A DNA stretch of 64,000 nt from Thiocapsa roseopersicina. GTDB lineage: Bacteria; Pseudomonadota; Gammaproteobacteria; Chromatiales; Chromatiaceae. Shown here piece by piece: positions 1 to 8,723 of this stretch (within the stretch, counting starts at the first letter, position 1; every line of letters starts with the position of its first letter). Below the pieces are notes generated by a model. It was not told the origin of the DNA and searched no databases. It saw only the letters and a list, made by a program, of their open reading frames with translations. The DNA lies in the NCBI RefSeq assembly GCF_900106925.1, contig NZ_FNNZ01000019.1, positions 38,542 through 102,541 of the forward strand. The letters run 5' to 3'. Both the position numbers and the translations under genes were made by a program.

Positions 1-3000
1 AATCGTCGAACCGTCGGGCCGACGAATCGGGTTGACGTAGTCGGTCAAGCGATCCCTGTGTCCAAAGTGCTGCAAGCCCTCGGCCTTGACGCGGTCACGC
101 ACGGTCTCGGGCGCGAGGTCGTAGAAGTGTCTCCGACCGACCAGCTCCTCGGAGCGGTAACCCCAGACGGCCTCGACCGCCGGGCTGAGATAGGTGTAGG
201 TACCGTCGGCGTCGACCTCCCAGTTGACGATTCGGCTTTGGAGCGCGAGCTCGTCGTAACGCTGATTGCTTTCGTGCAGCTCCGAGTAGGTGCGGGCACG
301 CGCGAATGCACTCACCAGGATGCTCGCGAACACCCGCAGGAAGCGAACCTCCGCCTCCGACCAGTCGCGCGGCGCCTGGACAGCATCGAAGCCGACGAAA
401 CCGACCAGGCGTTGATCCTGCATCAGGGGCACCAGGACGACCGACTGGATCGATTGAAGCTCGAGGATCTTGCGCTCCGCCGACCAGGCGTCCGGTAGAT
501 CCGCGACACGGGGAACCACAGCCGTCAGACCGGACTCGAGCTCCCGCATCGAGGCGGAGTAATGCTCGATCGGATGGTTTTGCAGATGCTCGATCATCGG
601 CTCGACCCCCGGGGCCACCCACTCATGGCTGTTGCTCATGGTGTCGGCTATCGGATCTATTCGGAACACATAGGCCCGATCAGATCGGGTGAAGCAGCCG
701 AGCCGCTCGAGCGTTCGATCGATCAGCGGGTCGAGGTTCTCGTCATAGACGGCGACGAAGTCCGAGGCCAACCCGAGGAGCTCGCGCTCGAGAGCCTCGC
801 GTTGAATCAGCTCGAGCTCGGCCTCCTTACGGTCGGTAATGTCCTCGTGGGTACCGGCCATGCGTAGAGGCCGACCATGCGCATCGCGTGCCGAGATGCG
901 TCCCTGGTCGTGGACCCAGATCACATGCCCGGCGTTGTGCAGCATCCGCACCTCGAGGCGGTACTGCTCGGTCTCGCCGCCGAGATGTCGAGCGATCTCG
1001 GCCTCGGCTCGCGGGAGATCCTCGGGATGACAGAAGCGCCGCCAGGTCTCGATAGTGGTCGGCATCAGATCCTCGAGACGGTGTCCGAGCATCTCGGCCC
1101 AACGCCGATTCAAGGTCAGGACGTTCGTGACGAGATCCCACTCCCAGGTCCCGATCCGCGTGCCGTCGATGATGTCGGACAGACGGCGACGCTCCTCCGC
1201 CAACGCCAGCTCCGCCACCTTGCGCTCCGTGATGTCGCGTCCGATCCCGACAATCGACCCGATCCGGCCGGTCGCGTCGACAACGGCGCGATCGACCCAC
1301 TGCAACCATCGCCAACCGAGCACCGTCTCGGCGCGTTGCTCGACCAGACAGGTGTAAGGAGGGTTCTGCAGTGCAGCAATCGCCTCCGCCGTGCTTTCGC
1401 GGTCGTCCGGATGGACAAGCGGCATGAAATGGCTACCGATCAGCTCGGCCTCGTTGCGATCGAAAAGACGGCAATAAGAGGGGCTGACATACTCGAATCG
1501 GCCCTGCCCATTGGTGCGGACCACCAGGTCCTCGATGTTCTCGACAACCAGTCGATACCGCTCTTCCTGCACCCGCAAGGCATCTTCGACCGCGCGCTGA
1601 GCGGTGATGTCTAGACTGGTCCCGGCAAGCCTGACCGGCGTGCCGTCGTCGGCGAGATACGCACGCCCCTCCTCGCGCAGGATCCTGAGCACGCCGTCCG
1701 GACCCAGCACCCGATGCTCGACGGCATAATGACCGTCGGGACGCGTCAGCGCGGCGTCCATCTCGGCTCGAACCCGCGCCGCATCCTCCGCGTGCACGAC
1801 CGCAAAGAAGGCATCATGGCTCGGTTGCACGGCGCCCGGCGCATAGCCGAGGAGTCGAAACGCCTCGTCGGACCATTCGACTCGACCGCCGACATAATCC
1901 AGGTCCCAACTGCCGAGATGGGCGGTCGCCTGCGCCTCGCGCAACGAGGCTTCGCTGCGTGCCAGACGCTCCATGGCTTCTTGCACCGGCGTCAGATCCT
2001 GCTGGATGCCGACGTAGTGCGTCACCTCGCCCCGGGAGTCGAACAGCGGGGCGAGATTCAGGGCATTCCAGAACCGCGTTCCGTCCTTTCGGTAGTTTCG
2101 CAGCGTGGCCTGGCAGGGCTCGCCGGCAGCAAGTGCGGCCCGAATCCTCGCGCGTTCCGGCTGATCGCGGTCCTCGCCCTGAAGAAGGCGACAGTTCAGA
2201 CCCATGACCTCGTCCGCTCGATAGCCGGTCAGCGTCTCGAAACCCTGATTGACATAGCTGATGCGGAAATCCGATTCGCCGACTCGGCGCGCAACGACGA
2301 TCCCGGTGCCGGCCTGCGTCAGTGCCTTGATCAGAACGGCATGGCGGCGACGGGTGCGCAGGGTGTCGAATGCCAGCGCGGCGAGGTCCGCCGCCGTCTC
2401 CAGAATCTCCGGCACCGCCGCGTCGGGCTCGCGCAATCGAGACGGACCAATCGCCAGGAGGCCCGCGGGTCTGCCGTCTTGCGCGAAAAAAGGGCAGCAC
2501 CACCAGAAGGCCCTGCGGACATTCGGGAGGATGACAGGCTCCTGCGTACCGGCGGCATCCGTACCGACCGCATCCGCGGCCGACTCCACGACAAAGACCC
2601 GACTCGCGGACTCCGAGAGCAACGCTTCGCCGGGATTCCCGTTGCTCAACCGGCGATCCAGGGCCGTTTGCTCGGCAGCACCAAGGCCGAACCCGGCGAA
2701 GTGCACGAGGGAGTCGGCCGAACCCTGCCTGAACAAAACACAGCGGCATGTCGGGACAAGGGCTTCAACCAGGGTACAGAGCCGCTCTGAAGCCGTGCGC
2801 TCGTCTTCCCCGGACGCCGATAAACCGGCCAGCATCTGCTCCTGCAGATCCCGAACGGAGCGCAGCCGGATTTGCGTGTCGCGCTCGCGCTCGATCGCCG
2901 CGAAGCTGTCGGCGAGACCGTCGGCCATGACACCGAAGGCTTCGGTCAGCACACGCCCCTCGGTCAGGAGCCCGGACGACGGGACGGCCACCGTCTCGCC

Positions 3001-4191
3001 CGTGACGATCCGAGCGGGCAATGCGGTCGCGATCTCGACGAGCTGCTTCAATGGACGCACCAGCAACAATGAGACGCGGTCGGCCAGCAGGATCGCGATC
3101 CCCGCGATCGCCAACAGGACTGTCAGCAGCCGCAGAACCACCCGGTGCAGCTCGTCGACCAGCGGGGCCGCACTGAGCTCGATCAACAGAGCCTCGCCGA
3201 ATGTCGGGGCAGCAAGCGTCAGGATCATGCGATAGTGCGCTTGTCGCCAGAGCGCCATGCGCGAGGGATGCCAATCCTCCGGCAGTGAAATGACCAAATC
3301 CTCTGCAGCGGTTCGGGAAAGGCTTCTATTCGGGACACTCGCGATCGGCGCAAGGTCCCCGGGCGGACCGGTCGGGCGGACCTTGAACTCTGCATGCTCG
3401 GGCAATGTGGCGGCGAAGAGCCGGGTCATCTCCTGCACATGGGCCTGAATCTCGGACGCCCCTGTCGGCCCTTCGTGTGCATGTGTGTCGAGATCGTGGA
3501 TCGCGAGCACGCCGAATGTCCTCAAACGATCGGCGAGATCCAGCTCCAAACGATCCTTGAGATCGCGATTCTCCCATGCCACGACGAGGATCGACGGCAG
3601 TAGAGACCCCGAGAGGAAGAGCGTGAACAACACCTGCCGTGCCGAGAGGCTGCCGGGGCGACGTCTGACCAAGGCGACGACGATGATGACCAACCCCGCC
3701 AAGGCCGCGTTCAGGATGCCGTTTAAGGACTGCTTGACCGCAACCACAAGGGTCTGGTGCCAGACCATCCCCATGACGACACGATAGAACAGCAGAACCA
3801 AGGGGATGCCGATCAAAGCCCAATAGAGCGTCACCGAGAGACCGAGGGCCGGCACCTCGCAACCGCGCCTGCGCGCACGATCCCGATGCCAGCCCACGAA
3901 AGCCGCCTCGGCCAAAAGAATCAACAGCGTGAAGGGATGATCCCAAAGGAGATAGGTATAGGCACCGGAGGCGGCTGCGACGATCAAGCCGGCTCGGGTC
4001 CCGAGCCAAACAATCGCCAAGAGCACGGCCACGGATCCAAAGATGATCTGCAAACCGAAGAAGAGCGAAAGGTTGAAGTGGTTGCCGGCCACGGCGAGCA
4101 CGGCCAGCAAGACCGTGAGGGCGGCGATGCGAACCGGGCCCATGTCGGCACCCGGTTTCACTGCATCGACGAGACTTGACTGCTGCTTCAC
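1..4191 (-). CDS. Membrane-anchored multi-PAS/LOV/GAF sensor protein, C-terminus cut by window edge
   Basis: The reading frame stays open from about 4230 to base 1, so the output domain (kinase or GGDEF/EAL) lies outside the window. I start it at GTG 4191, which has GGAG 8 bases upstream; ATG 4230 or 4143 are alternatives. Order seen: about seven hydrophobic segments (residues ~15-180), an extra segment and HAMP-like linker (~320-420), a GAF-like region (~480-600), a LOV domain (~615-735), three PAS/PAC units, a second GAF-like region, and a further PAS running off the edge. The LOV domain has GLNCRLLQGED with the photoactive Cys near residue 667 (codon 2191-2193), NYRKDGTRFWN and YVGIQQDLT, all hallmarks of FMN-binding LOV. 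A later PAC motif reads VGIGRDITERK. It lies downstream of a REC-EAL-REC gene on the same strand, 136 bases away, suggesting one signalling unit. Blue-light sensing is inferred from the motif. Confidence 0.85.
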   Translation of the reverse strand, partial: MKQQSSLVDAVKPGADMGPVRIAALTVLLAVLAVAGNHFNLSLFFGLQIIFGSVAVLLAIVWLGTRAGLIVAAASGAYTYLLWDHPFTLLILLAEAAFVGWHRDRARRRGCEVPALGLSVTLYWALIGIPLVLLFYRVVMGMVWHQTLVVAVKQSLNGILNAALAGLVIIVVALVRRRPGSLSARQVLFTLFLSGSLLPSILVVAWENRDLKDRLELDLADRLRTFGVLAIHDLDTHAHEGPTGASEIQAHVQEMTRLFAATLPEHAEFKVRPTGPPGDLAPIASVPNRSLSRTAAEDLVISLPEDWHPSRMALWRQAHYRMILTLAAPTFGEALLIELSAAPLVDELHRVVLRLLTVLLAIAGIAILLADRVSLLLVRPLKQLVEIATALPARIVTGETVAVPSSGLLTEGRVLTEAFGVMADGLADSFAAIERERDTQIRLRSVRDLQEQMLAGLSASGEDERTASERLCTLVEALVPTCRCVLFRQGSADSLVHFAGFGLGAAEQTALDRRLSNGNPGEALLSESASRVFVVESAADAVGTDAAGTQEPVILPNVRRAFWWCCPFFAQDGRPAGLLAIGPSRLREPDAAVPEILETAADLAALAFDTLRTRRRHAVLIKALTQAGTGIVVARRVGESDFRISYVNQGFETLTGYRADEVMGLNCRLLQGEDRDQPERARIRAALAAGEPCQATLRNYRKDGTRFWNALNLAPLFDSRGEVTHYVGIQQDLTPVQEAMERLARSEASLREAQATAHLGSWDLDYVGGRVEWSDEAFRLLGYAPGAVQPSHDAFFAVVHAEDAARVRAEMDAALTRPDGHYAVEHRVLGPDGVLRILREEGRAYLADDGTPVRLAGTSLDITAQRAVEDALRVQEERYRLVVENIEDLVVRTNGQGRFEYVSPSYCRLFDRNEAELIGSHFMPLVHPDDRESTAEAIAALQNPPYTCLVEQRAETVLGWRWLQWVDRAVVDATGRIGSIVGIGRDITERKVAELALAEERRRLSDIIDGTRIGTWEWDLVTNVLTLNRRWAEMLGHRLEDLMPTTIETWRRFCHPEDLPRAEAEIARHLGGETEQYRLEVRMLHNAGHVIWVHDQGRISARDAHGRPLRMAGTHEDITDRKEAELELIQREALERELLGLASDFVAVYDENLDPLIDRTLERLGCFTRSDRAYVFRIDPIADTMSNSHEWVAPGVEPMIEHLQNHPIEHYSASMRELESGLTAVVPRVADLPDAWSAERKILELQSIQSVVLVPLMQDQRLVGFVGFDAVQAPRDWSEAEVRFLRVFASILVSAFARARTYSELHESNQRYDELALQSRIVNWEVDADGTYTYLSPAVEAVWGYRSEELVGRRHFYDLAPETVRDRVKAEGLQHFGHRDRLTDYVNPIRRPDGSTI

Positions 4192-4327
4192 ACCTGTCGC
4201 TCCGCACTCGAGTGTGCATGCATCGACCATTGCTGCTTGACACGACCTTCGGAGCCGGATTGCGCCGAACGTCGAGGCTCGCGAGGCGTCAGCAACATCG
4301 ATCCCCTCGAAGGAAAAACCGAGCCGC

Positions 4328-6037
4328 CTACGTCCCCGGGACCTCGGCGCGGTCGGTGCCCTGCGGTTCCTCGACCCGCTGCGGCTCGGGCGGGCACTCG
4401 GACTCGACGGTCGCACCGCTCGACTCGATCGGGCTCGGTCCGCCGATCAGACGTTCGACCGCGGCCCGGAGTCGATCCGGGGCAATCGGCTTTTGCAGAA
4501 CAGCATCCGAGCCCAAGACAAGACACATATCCAGAACGTTGGTGTGATGTCCGCGAACCACGTCGCCGCTCACGGCAATGATCCGCGTCGAGGGCGCGAT
4601 CCGGCGCATCCGTTTGATCACCTCGAACCCGTCGAGCTCCGGCATGTAGATGTCGACGATGAGAAGCTGCGGTGCAGCGGTTTCGCTCACCTGCAATGCG
4701 GTGCGTGCATCGGTGAAGGTCTCGCATCGGTAGCCCCAGGCCGTCACCAGGCGTGCCGTGGCATGCAGCATGCGCTGGTCGTCGTCGACGACCATGACGG
4801 TCCTGCCAGCTCCGACCCCATCCCCTCCCCCGGCCGAAACGCTCGGCTCCGGCCCGCATTTGGACTCGCCAGCTACCCGCGATATGGAGAAGGTGCTCGC
4901 CAAATCCTCCGCTGTCATGGGTTTTCCGAACAGATAGCCTTGCGCGAGATCGACGCCTGCCTCAATCAACAATCGACTCTGCGCCTCCGTCTCCACCCCC
5001 TCGGCAACCACCTGCATCTCCAGCGTCCGGCCGAAGGCGATCATGGCACGCAGCAATCTGAGTGCCTTCGGCGAATCGAACATCTCCGAGACGAACGACA
5101 GATCGATCTTGAGCGTATCGAACGGCAGCTCCGCCAGAGCACGCATCGAGGAATAGCCGATCCCGAAATCGTCGATTGCCAGCGAGGCCCCCATGAGATG
5201 GATCTGAGCCGCCACGCTGCGCAGGATGTCGGGGTAGGCGCTGGCGGCGCTCTCGGTCATCTCGATCTTGACGGCGCAGATCCCCGCAAGCCCGTCGACG
5301 AGACGGCGCACCAAGACCAAGGCCCGTTCCTGCTGCAGGATCAGCGGCGACAGGTTCACCGAAATGAAGGTCAGGCCGGATGCCTCCAATGTCTCGGTCG
5401 ACTCGATGAGGCGCTCGAACAGGGTCTCGGTGACCTCGTAGATAAGCCCGCTCGATTCGGCGAGCGGAATGAACTCGCCTGCACCGAGGATCTGTCCGCT
5501 CGGCAGCCGCAGGCGCGCGAGAACCTCCACACCCTTCAGACGCCCGTTGTCCGGCGAGACGATGGGTTGAAAATAGGGGAGGATGCCGCCGCCACGGATC
5601 TGCCATTCCAAATCCTGGCGGGTAATGGCATCCCGGGCTTGCAGGGTTTGATGCGGTCCTCGCGATGTCGCCGTGACGCGCCTCCCCAGAATTGCGGGAA
5701 GCTCCTTGACCATCCGCGACTTCGATACCGCTCCGAGAACTTGAATCCCGGTGGAGCGGGCGACGCGCCGCGCGGTATCGAGCAGATCGTGGCCATGCCC
5801 CGAGAGGAGCACGACGGGAATCCGGGGGTGAACCTCGGCCAGCCAGTGGATGACATCGATGCCGTTCTCCCGGCCCAGACCGAGATCAAGGAGGACAACA
5901 TCGGGGAGATCCGACGCGAGCGCGGCCTTGAAGGAGGAGACCGACACATGGAAATCGACACCATGCCCGAACCGCTTTAGGAAACGGCCCAGAACGGCCT
6001 CGATTCGAGGATCGTCATCGAGACAGATCAAACGCAT
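4328..6037 (-). CDS. Response regulator with REC-EAL-REC architecture (cyclic-di-GMP phosphodiesterase type)
   Basis: 569 residues. The N-terminal receiver has the acidic cluster LDDDP, phospho-acceptor Asp51 (VVLLDLGLG) and a conserved Lys (VSKSR). The EAL domain spans ~140-395; its signature reads EVLARL instead of EALLR, but the metal and catalytic positions look kept: VNLSP, KIEMTES, DDFGIGYSS, LKIDLSF, VVAEGVE and QGYLFGKPM. A second receiver (~413-535) has VVDDDQ, Asp462 (LLIVDIYMPELDG) and a QKP lysine, followed by a Pro/Glu-rich tail. EAL domains hydrolyse c-di-GMP to pGpG; activity here is likely but unproven. Two receivers suggest it integrates two phosphorylation inputs. It sits between an OmpR-type regulator and the large LOV/PAS sensor, all on the minus strand. 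Confidence 0.88.
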   Translation of the reverse strand: MRLICLDDDPRIEAVLGRFLKRFGHGVDFHVSVSSFKAALASDLPDVVLLDLGLGRENGIDVIHWLAEVHPRIPVVLLSGHGHDLLDTARRVARSTGIQVLGAVSKSRMVKELPAILGRRVTATSRGPHQTLQARDAITRQDLEWQIRGGGILPYFQPIVSPDNGRLKGVEVLARLRLPSGQILGAGEFIPLAESSGLIYEVTETLFERLIESTETLEASGLTFISVNLSPLILQQERALVLVRRLVDGLAGICAVKIEMTESAASAYPDILRSVAAQIHLMGASLAIDDFGIGYSSMRALAELPFDTLKIDLSFVSEMFDSPKALRLLRAMIAFGRTLEMQVVAEGVETEAQSRLLIEAGVDLAQGYLFGKPMTAEDLASTFSISRVAGESKCGPEPSVSAGGGDGVGAGRTVMVVDDDQRMLHATARLVTAWGYRCETFTDARTALQVSETAAPQLLIVDIYMPELDGFEVIKRMRRIAPSTRIIAVSGDVVRGHHTNVLDMCLVLGSDAVLQKPIAPDRLRAAVERLIGGPSPIESSGATVESECPPEPQRVEEPQGTDRAEVPGT

Positions 6038-6299
6038 GAAGAGCCTCCAATCAAGACACCACGCAGATCCCGACCGCGTACCTGCTCGCAGGCAATGGCC
6101 GGGCCCTAGGCCGAGTCAAGCAGCTTCGAGACAATTGCGTATTGTGCAGAACCGACCTCGTTCTCTTCAAGTAAAGATTCGTAAAGGTCTGATGCGTTCG
6201 ACGGTACCGTCGAGCGGCGCGGATCGACGCCGGCTTGCATAGTCTCCGAGCAGGTCGAGCGGGCCTGACCGGGTCCGCTTCGAGCCTGCCGGAATCGTG

Positions 6300-7055
6300 T
6301 CAGTCGCGCTCGAGCCTCATGCGGTAGCCATGGCCTCGCACCGGCCAGATCACGAGATTGCGGATACCGCCTTCACGCAGCTTGCGACGAATGTTGCCGA
6401 TGTGGACATCGACCGTGCGGTCTTCCGGGTTCAGGGACTCTCGGTTCAGTAATTGTGTACGGCTCAGGGCTCGTCCGTGCTGACGCATCAAGGTTGCCAG
6501 GATGCGAGATTCCGTTTCCGTCAATCGCACGCAGGCGCCGCTGGACGCATCCCTCAGGACCATGGCGCTCGGCTCAAGCGCCACCGTGCCGAGTTGGATC
6601 GTGTCGTGAACGCTTGCCTCGAGCGCGTGTCGTCTGAGCACGGCTCGGATGCGCGCGAGCAGCTCATCGACCTCGAAGGGTTTGGTGATGTAGTCGTCGG
6701 CACCGGCATCCAGCCCGTCGATGCGATCCTGAAGATCATGGCGCCCGGTCACGATCATGACGGCCGCGGCAGTAGAGGCGACGAGCTCGCGCGCCAGGTC
6801 CATGCCGTCCTCTGCACCCAGGTTGAGGTCCAGGAGCACAAGATCTGCACCGTCACGGCGATAGAATCGGCGCATCTCGGATCCGTTGGCGGCGACCGAC
6901 ACCCCGTAACCCACGCGTGTCAGATGACGCATGAGGACACTGCCCATGCGCGGGTCGTCTTCGACGACGATAATGCTGGCTGGAATAGTCGTCTCTCCTT
7001 GAAGAGCTGCCCCGAGGGCGGGTACCGGTTCAACGATGATCCAGGCACCGAGCAC
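6300..7055 (-). CDS. OmpR/PhoB-family two-component response regulator
   Basis: Receiver (IIVVEDDPRM, phospho-Asp in LVLLDLNLG, Lys in ITKPFEVDELLARIR) joined to a C-terminal winged helix (LTETESRILATL, DRTVDVHIGNIRRKLR, PVRGHGYRM), the full OmpR layout. It should be a DNA-binding transcription factor. The start is uncertain. GTG 7055 gives 251 residues with ~25 extra N-terminal residues and a poor ribosome site. A strong AAGGAG site lies 9 bases before an in-frame ATT at 6986, immediately before the receiver, so translation may begin at this rare codon (about 228 residues). No histidine kinase gene adjoins it except the large sensor downstream. 262 bases separate it from the REC-EAL-REC gene. 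Confidence 0.9.
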   Translation of the reverse strand: MLGAWIIVEPVPALGAALQGETTIPASIIVVEDDPRMGSVLMRHLTRVGYGVSVAANGSEMRRFYRRDGADLVLLDLNLGAEDGMDLARELVASTAAAVMIVTGRHDLQDRIDGLDAGADDYITKPFEVDELLARIRAVLRRHALEASVHDTIQLGTVALEPSAMVLRDASSGACVRLTETESRILATLMRQHGRALSRTQLLNRESLNPEDRTVDVHIGNIRRKLREGGIRNLVIWPVRGHGYRMRLERD

Positions 7056-7267
7056 GATCTCGACCCCATTCAGCGGAGCGGCGCGTTTTGAAACGGCAGG
7101 TTATGAACGCACCTTTGGGCGCGTTGTCTTTTGAGCACTTAACACATCTTTACCGTCTTCGTGCCAGATAAAGCACAGAAAAGAGGCTCAAGCCTCAAAA
7201 TCCTCTACAGGTACTCTGCTTCGGCCGGCACGCATTCGGGCTTGAATTCGGCAGCAAGCAATTGACT

Positions 7268-7302
7268 GCCATGGCGCACACACCCGCCATGGCGGCTTTT
7301 TT
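7268..7302 (+). terminator. Inverted repeat with T-run, possible terminator
   Basis: GCCATGGCG (7268-7276) and CGCCATGGC (7285-7293) form a 9-bp stem, followed by GGC and six T on the plus strand. The nearest gene, the CinA-type gene, ends at 7304 on the other strand, so for that transcript the hairpin has A residues before it and no U-run after it. Orientation and role are therefore unclear. Confidence 0.3.
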
Positions 7303-7303
7303 G

Positions 7304-8077
7304 TCAACGACGCAGGGCATCCGACTCTGCCTCTCGATAAGGAATCGCGTCGCGCTCAAGCCGCTCGCGCAGGGCGTCCATCGCCGCTTCGAGTCCGCTG
7401 CGCCCGCGAAAGCCCAACTGAATGTGTGCGTTTTCGCCCATGTGCGGCAGGCTGAAGAGCTTGAGATCGGGGAACCGCTCGCCGAGATCGTACATCAAGG
7501 TGATCAGACGGCTTTCCGGAACATCAAGGACCTGGAGTGCCATCTCCTGGACCTTGTCCGAGATGCCGTAGTATCGATCCAAAACCCATTGCGCCATCGG
7601 CCAGGCCATTTGGGGGAAACCTGGGAGAAACCAGTGCCCCCGCAGCGAAAAGCCGGGGATCCGATTGACGGGATTCGGGATCAGATCGCAGCCTGCGGGC
7701 AGATCCGCCATGAGGATACGGTTGGGATAGGCCTCGGTGCCGAACTTCTCCTCAAGCAGCGCCTTGGCTTCGGGATGGCGTACCAGGTCCAGACCGGCCG
7801 CGGTCGCGGCGCAGGCACGTGTGTGATCGTCCGGCGTCGCGCCGATGCCGCCGCACACGAAGACCGGATCGGGGCGCGCCAGCGAGAAGCGCAGATGAGC
7901 GACCAGCACCTCCGGGTCGTCCGGGAGCAGCCAGTGCCACGCCAGCTCCTGTCCGCGCTCGCCGACCATCTCCTTGAAGGCGCTCAGATGGGCATCGACG
8001 CGGGAGCCCTTGAGGATCTCGTCGCCGATCACGATCAGACCGAAGGCTATCGGTGGGCGGAGCGGACGCGTTGACAT
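7304..8077 (-). CDS. CinA N-terminal (MoaB/MogA-fold) family protein, stand-alone
   Basis: 257 residues, matching only the molybdopterin-binding-like domain of CinA (COG1058): IGDEILKGSRVD near the N-terminus and the ligand-binding motif CGGIGATPDDHT around residues 95-106, then LPGFPQMAW. The C-terminal PncC nicotinamide-nucleotide amidase domain of full CinA (about 400 residues) is absent. Family members bind nucleotides or act as ADP-ribose/NAD-related pyrophosphatases in some bacteria; the substrate here is unknown. No clear Shine-Dalgarno precedes ATG 8077. It stands alone between the signalling block and a repeat-rich non-coding stretch. Confidence 0.85.
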   Translation of the reverse strand: MSTRPLRPPIAFGLIVIGDEILKGSRVDAHLSAFKEMVGERGQELAWHWLLPDDPEVLVAHLRFSLARPDPVFVCGGIGATPDDHTRACAATAAGLDLVRHPEAKALLEEKFGTEAYPNRILMADLPAGCDLIPNPVNRIPGFSLRGHWFLPGFPQMAWPMAQWVLDRYYGISDKVQEMALQVLDVPESRLITLMYDLGERFPDLKLFSLPHMGENAHIQLGFRGRSGLEAAMDALRERLERDAIPYREAESDALRR

Positions 8078-8134
8078 ACGGGGATGGCCTTTGTGTTCTC
8101 GACTCGTCGACGGATCGTAGCACTTCGCGCCGCT

Positions 8135-8538
8135 CCCCCGGGATAGACGACTTGCAGTCGTCCTCTTCTGCCGTCCCGACGGCCGGCAAGTTTGCGGTCA
8201 TCTCGCGAACCGCGCTGAACCTAAGTCCGGCATCTAGGAACCGCAAAGGCGCAAAGGGCACAAAGGAAAACAAGAATTTGCCATGCGAACGACATTCACC
8301 CTTTGGGTGAATGTCGTCATTGAAGCAAGGCATTGAACACCTTTGCATCCTTTGCGCCTTTGCGGTTCAACTGCTCTTTTAGGCTGAAGGCTCTTCGGCT
8401 GGTTGTCGAAGCGGCTTGAAGCGCCGGGATGGCTTTTTCAACGACGGGCGGGGGTCAAACGCCGGCGGGAGCGCCGTGAAGCGCCTTCCTTCGGTCTCGC
8501 CTGGGAAGAGGACGACTGCAAGTCGTCTATCCCGGGGG
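8135..8538. repeat. Non-coding element bounded by a perfect 34-bp inverted repeat
   Basis: Bases 8135-8168 and 8505-8538 are exact reverse complements over 34 bases (cores GATAGACGACTTGCAGTCG and CGACTGCAAGTCGTCTATC). Each arm is itself partly palindromic (GACGACTTGCAGTCGTC). Inside lies a second, concentric inverted repeat with a central hairpin, annotated separately. I find no convincing gene in 8078-8674; frames crossing it are short and low quality. It could be a MITE-like or REP-derived element, or two insertions of one repeat in opposite orientation. Confidence 0.8.
8238..8368. repeat. 131-bp concentric palindrome: 20-bp terminal inverted repeats around a 13-bp-stem hairpin
   Basis: GAACCGCAAAGGCGCAAAGG (8238-8257) is the exact reverse complement of 8349-8368. 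At the centre, ACGACATTCACCC (8289-8301) and GGGTGAATGTCGT (8305-8317) form a perfect 13-bp stem with a TTT loop. Both repeats share the same midpoint, 8303, so the whole 131 bp can fold as one symmetric structure. It carries no usable reading frame. Confidence 0.85.
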
Positions 8539-8674
8539 GTGTCGGCGCTTTGCGACGACCGTTGGCCTCGCTCTCGGCCGATCGTCTGCGCAGGGCACGA
8601 CTGGCGTTTCGGGGCTTCCTACCGACAGGTGCCGAGCGAGCTGAAATCCGAAAAACCGGCGTCTCTCGAAGAGA

Positions 8675-8700
8675 CAAAAAAGGGGCCATCGGCCCCTTTT
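8675..8700 (-). terminator. Rho-independent terminator of pnp operon
   Basis: On the minus strand GGGGCC-GAT-GGCCCC is followed by a run of six T. It lies 24 bases past the pnp stop codon and closes the rimP-to-pnp gene row. A second small hairpin (GTCTCTCGAAGAGAC) follows at 8661-8675. Confidence 0.9.
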
Positions 8701-8723
8701 CGACATGCCATGAGACGCGGCGA

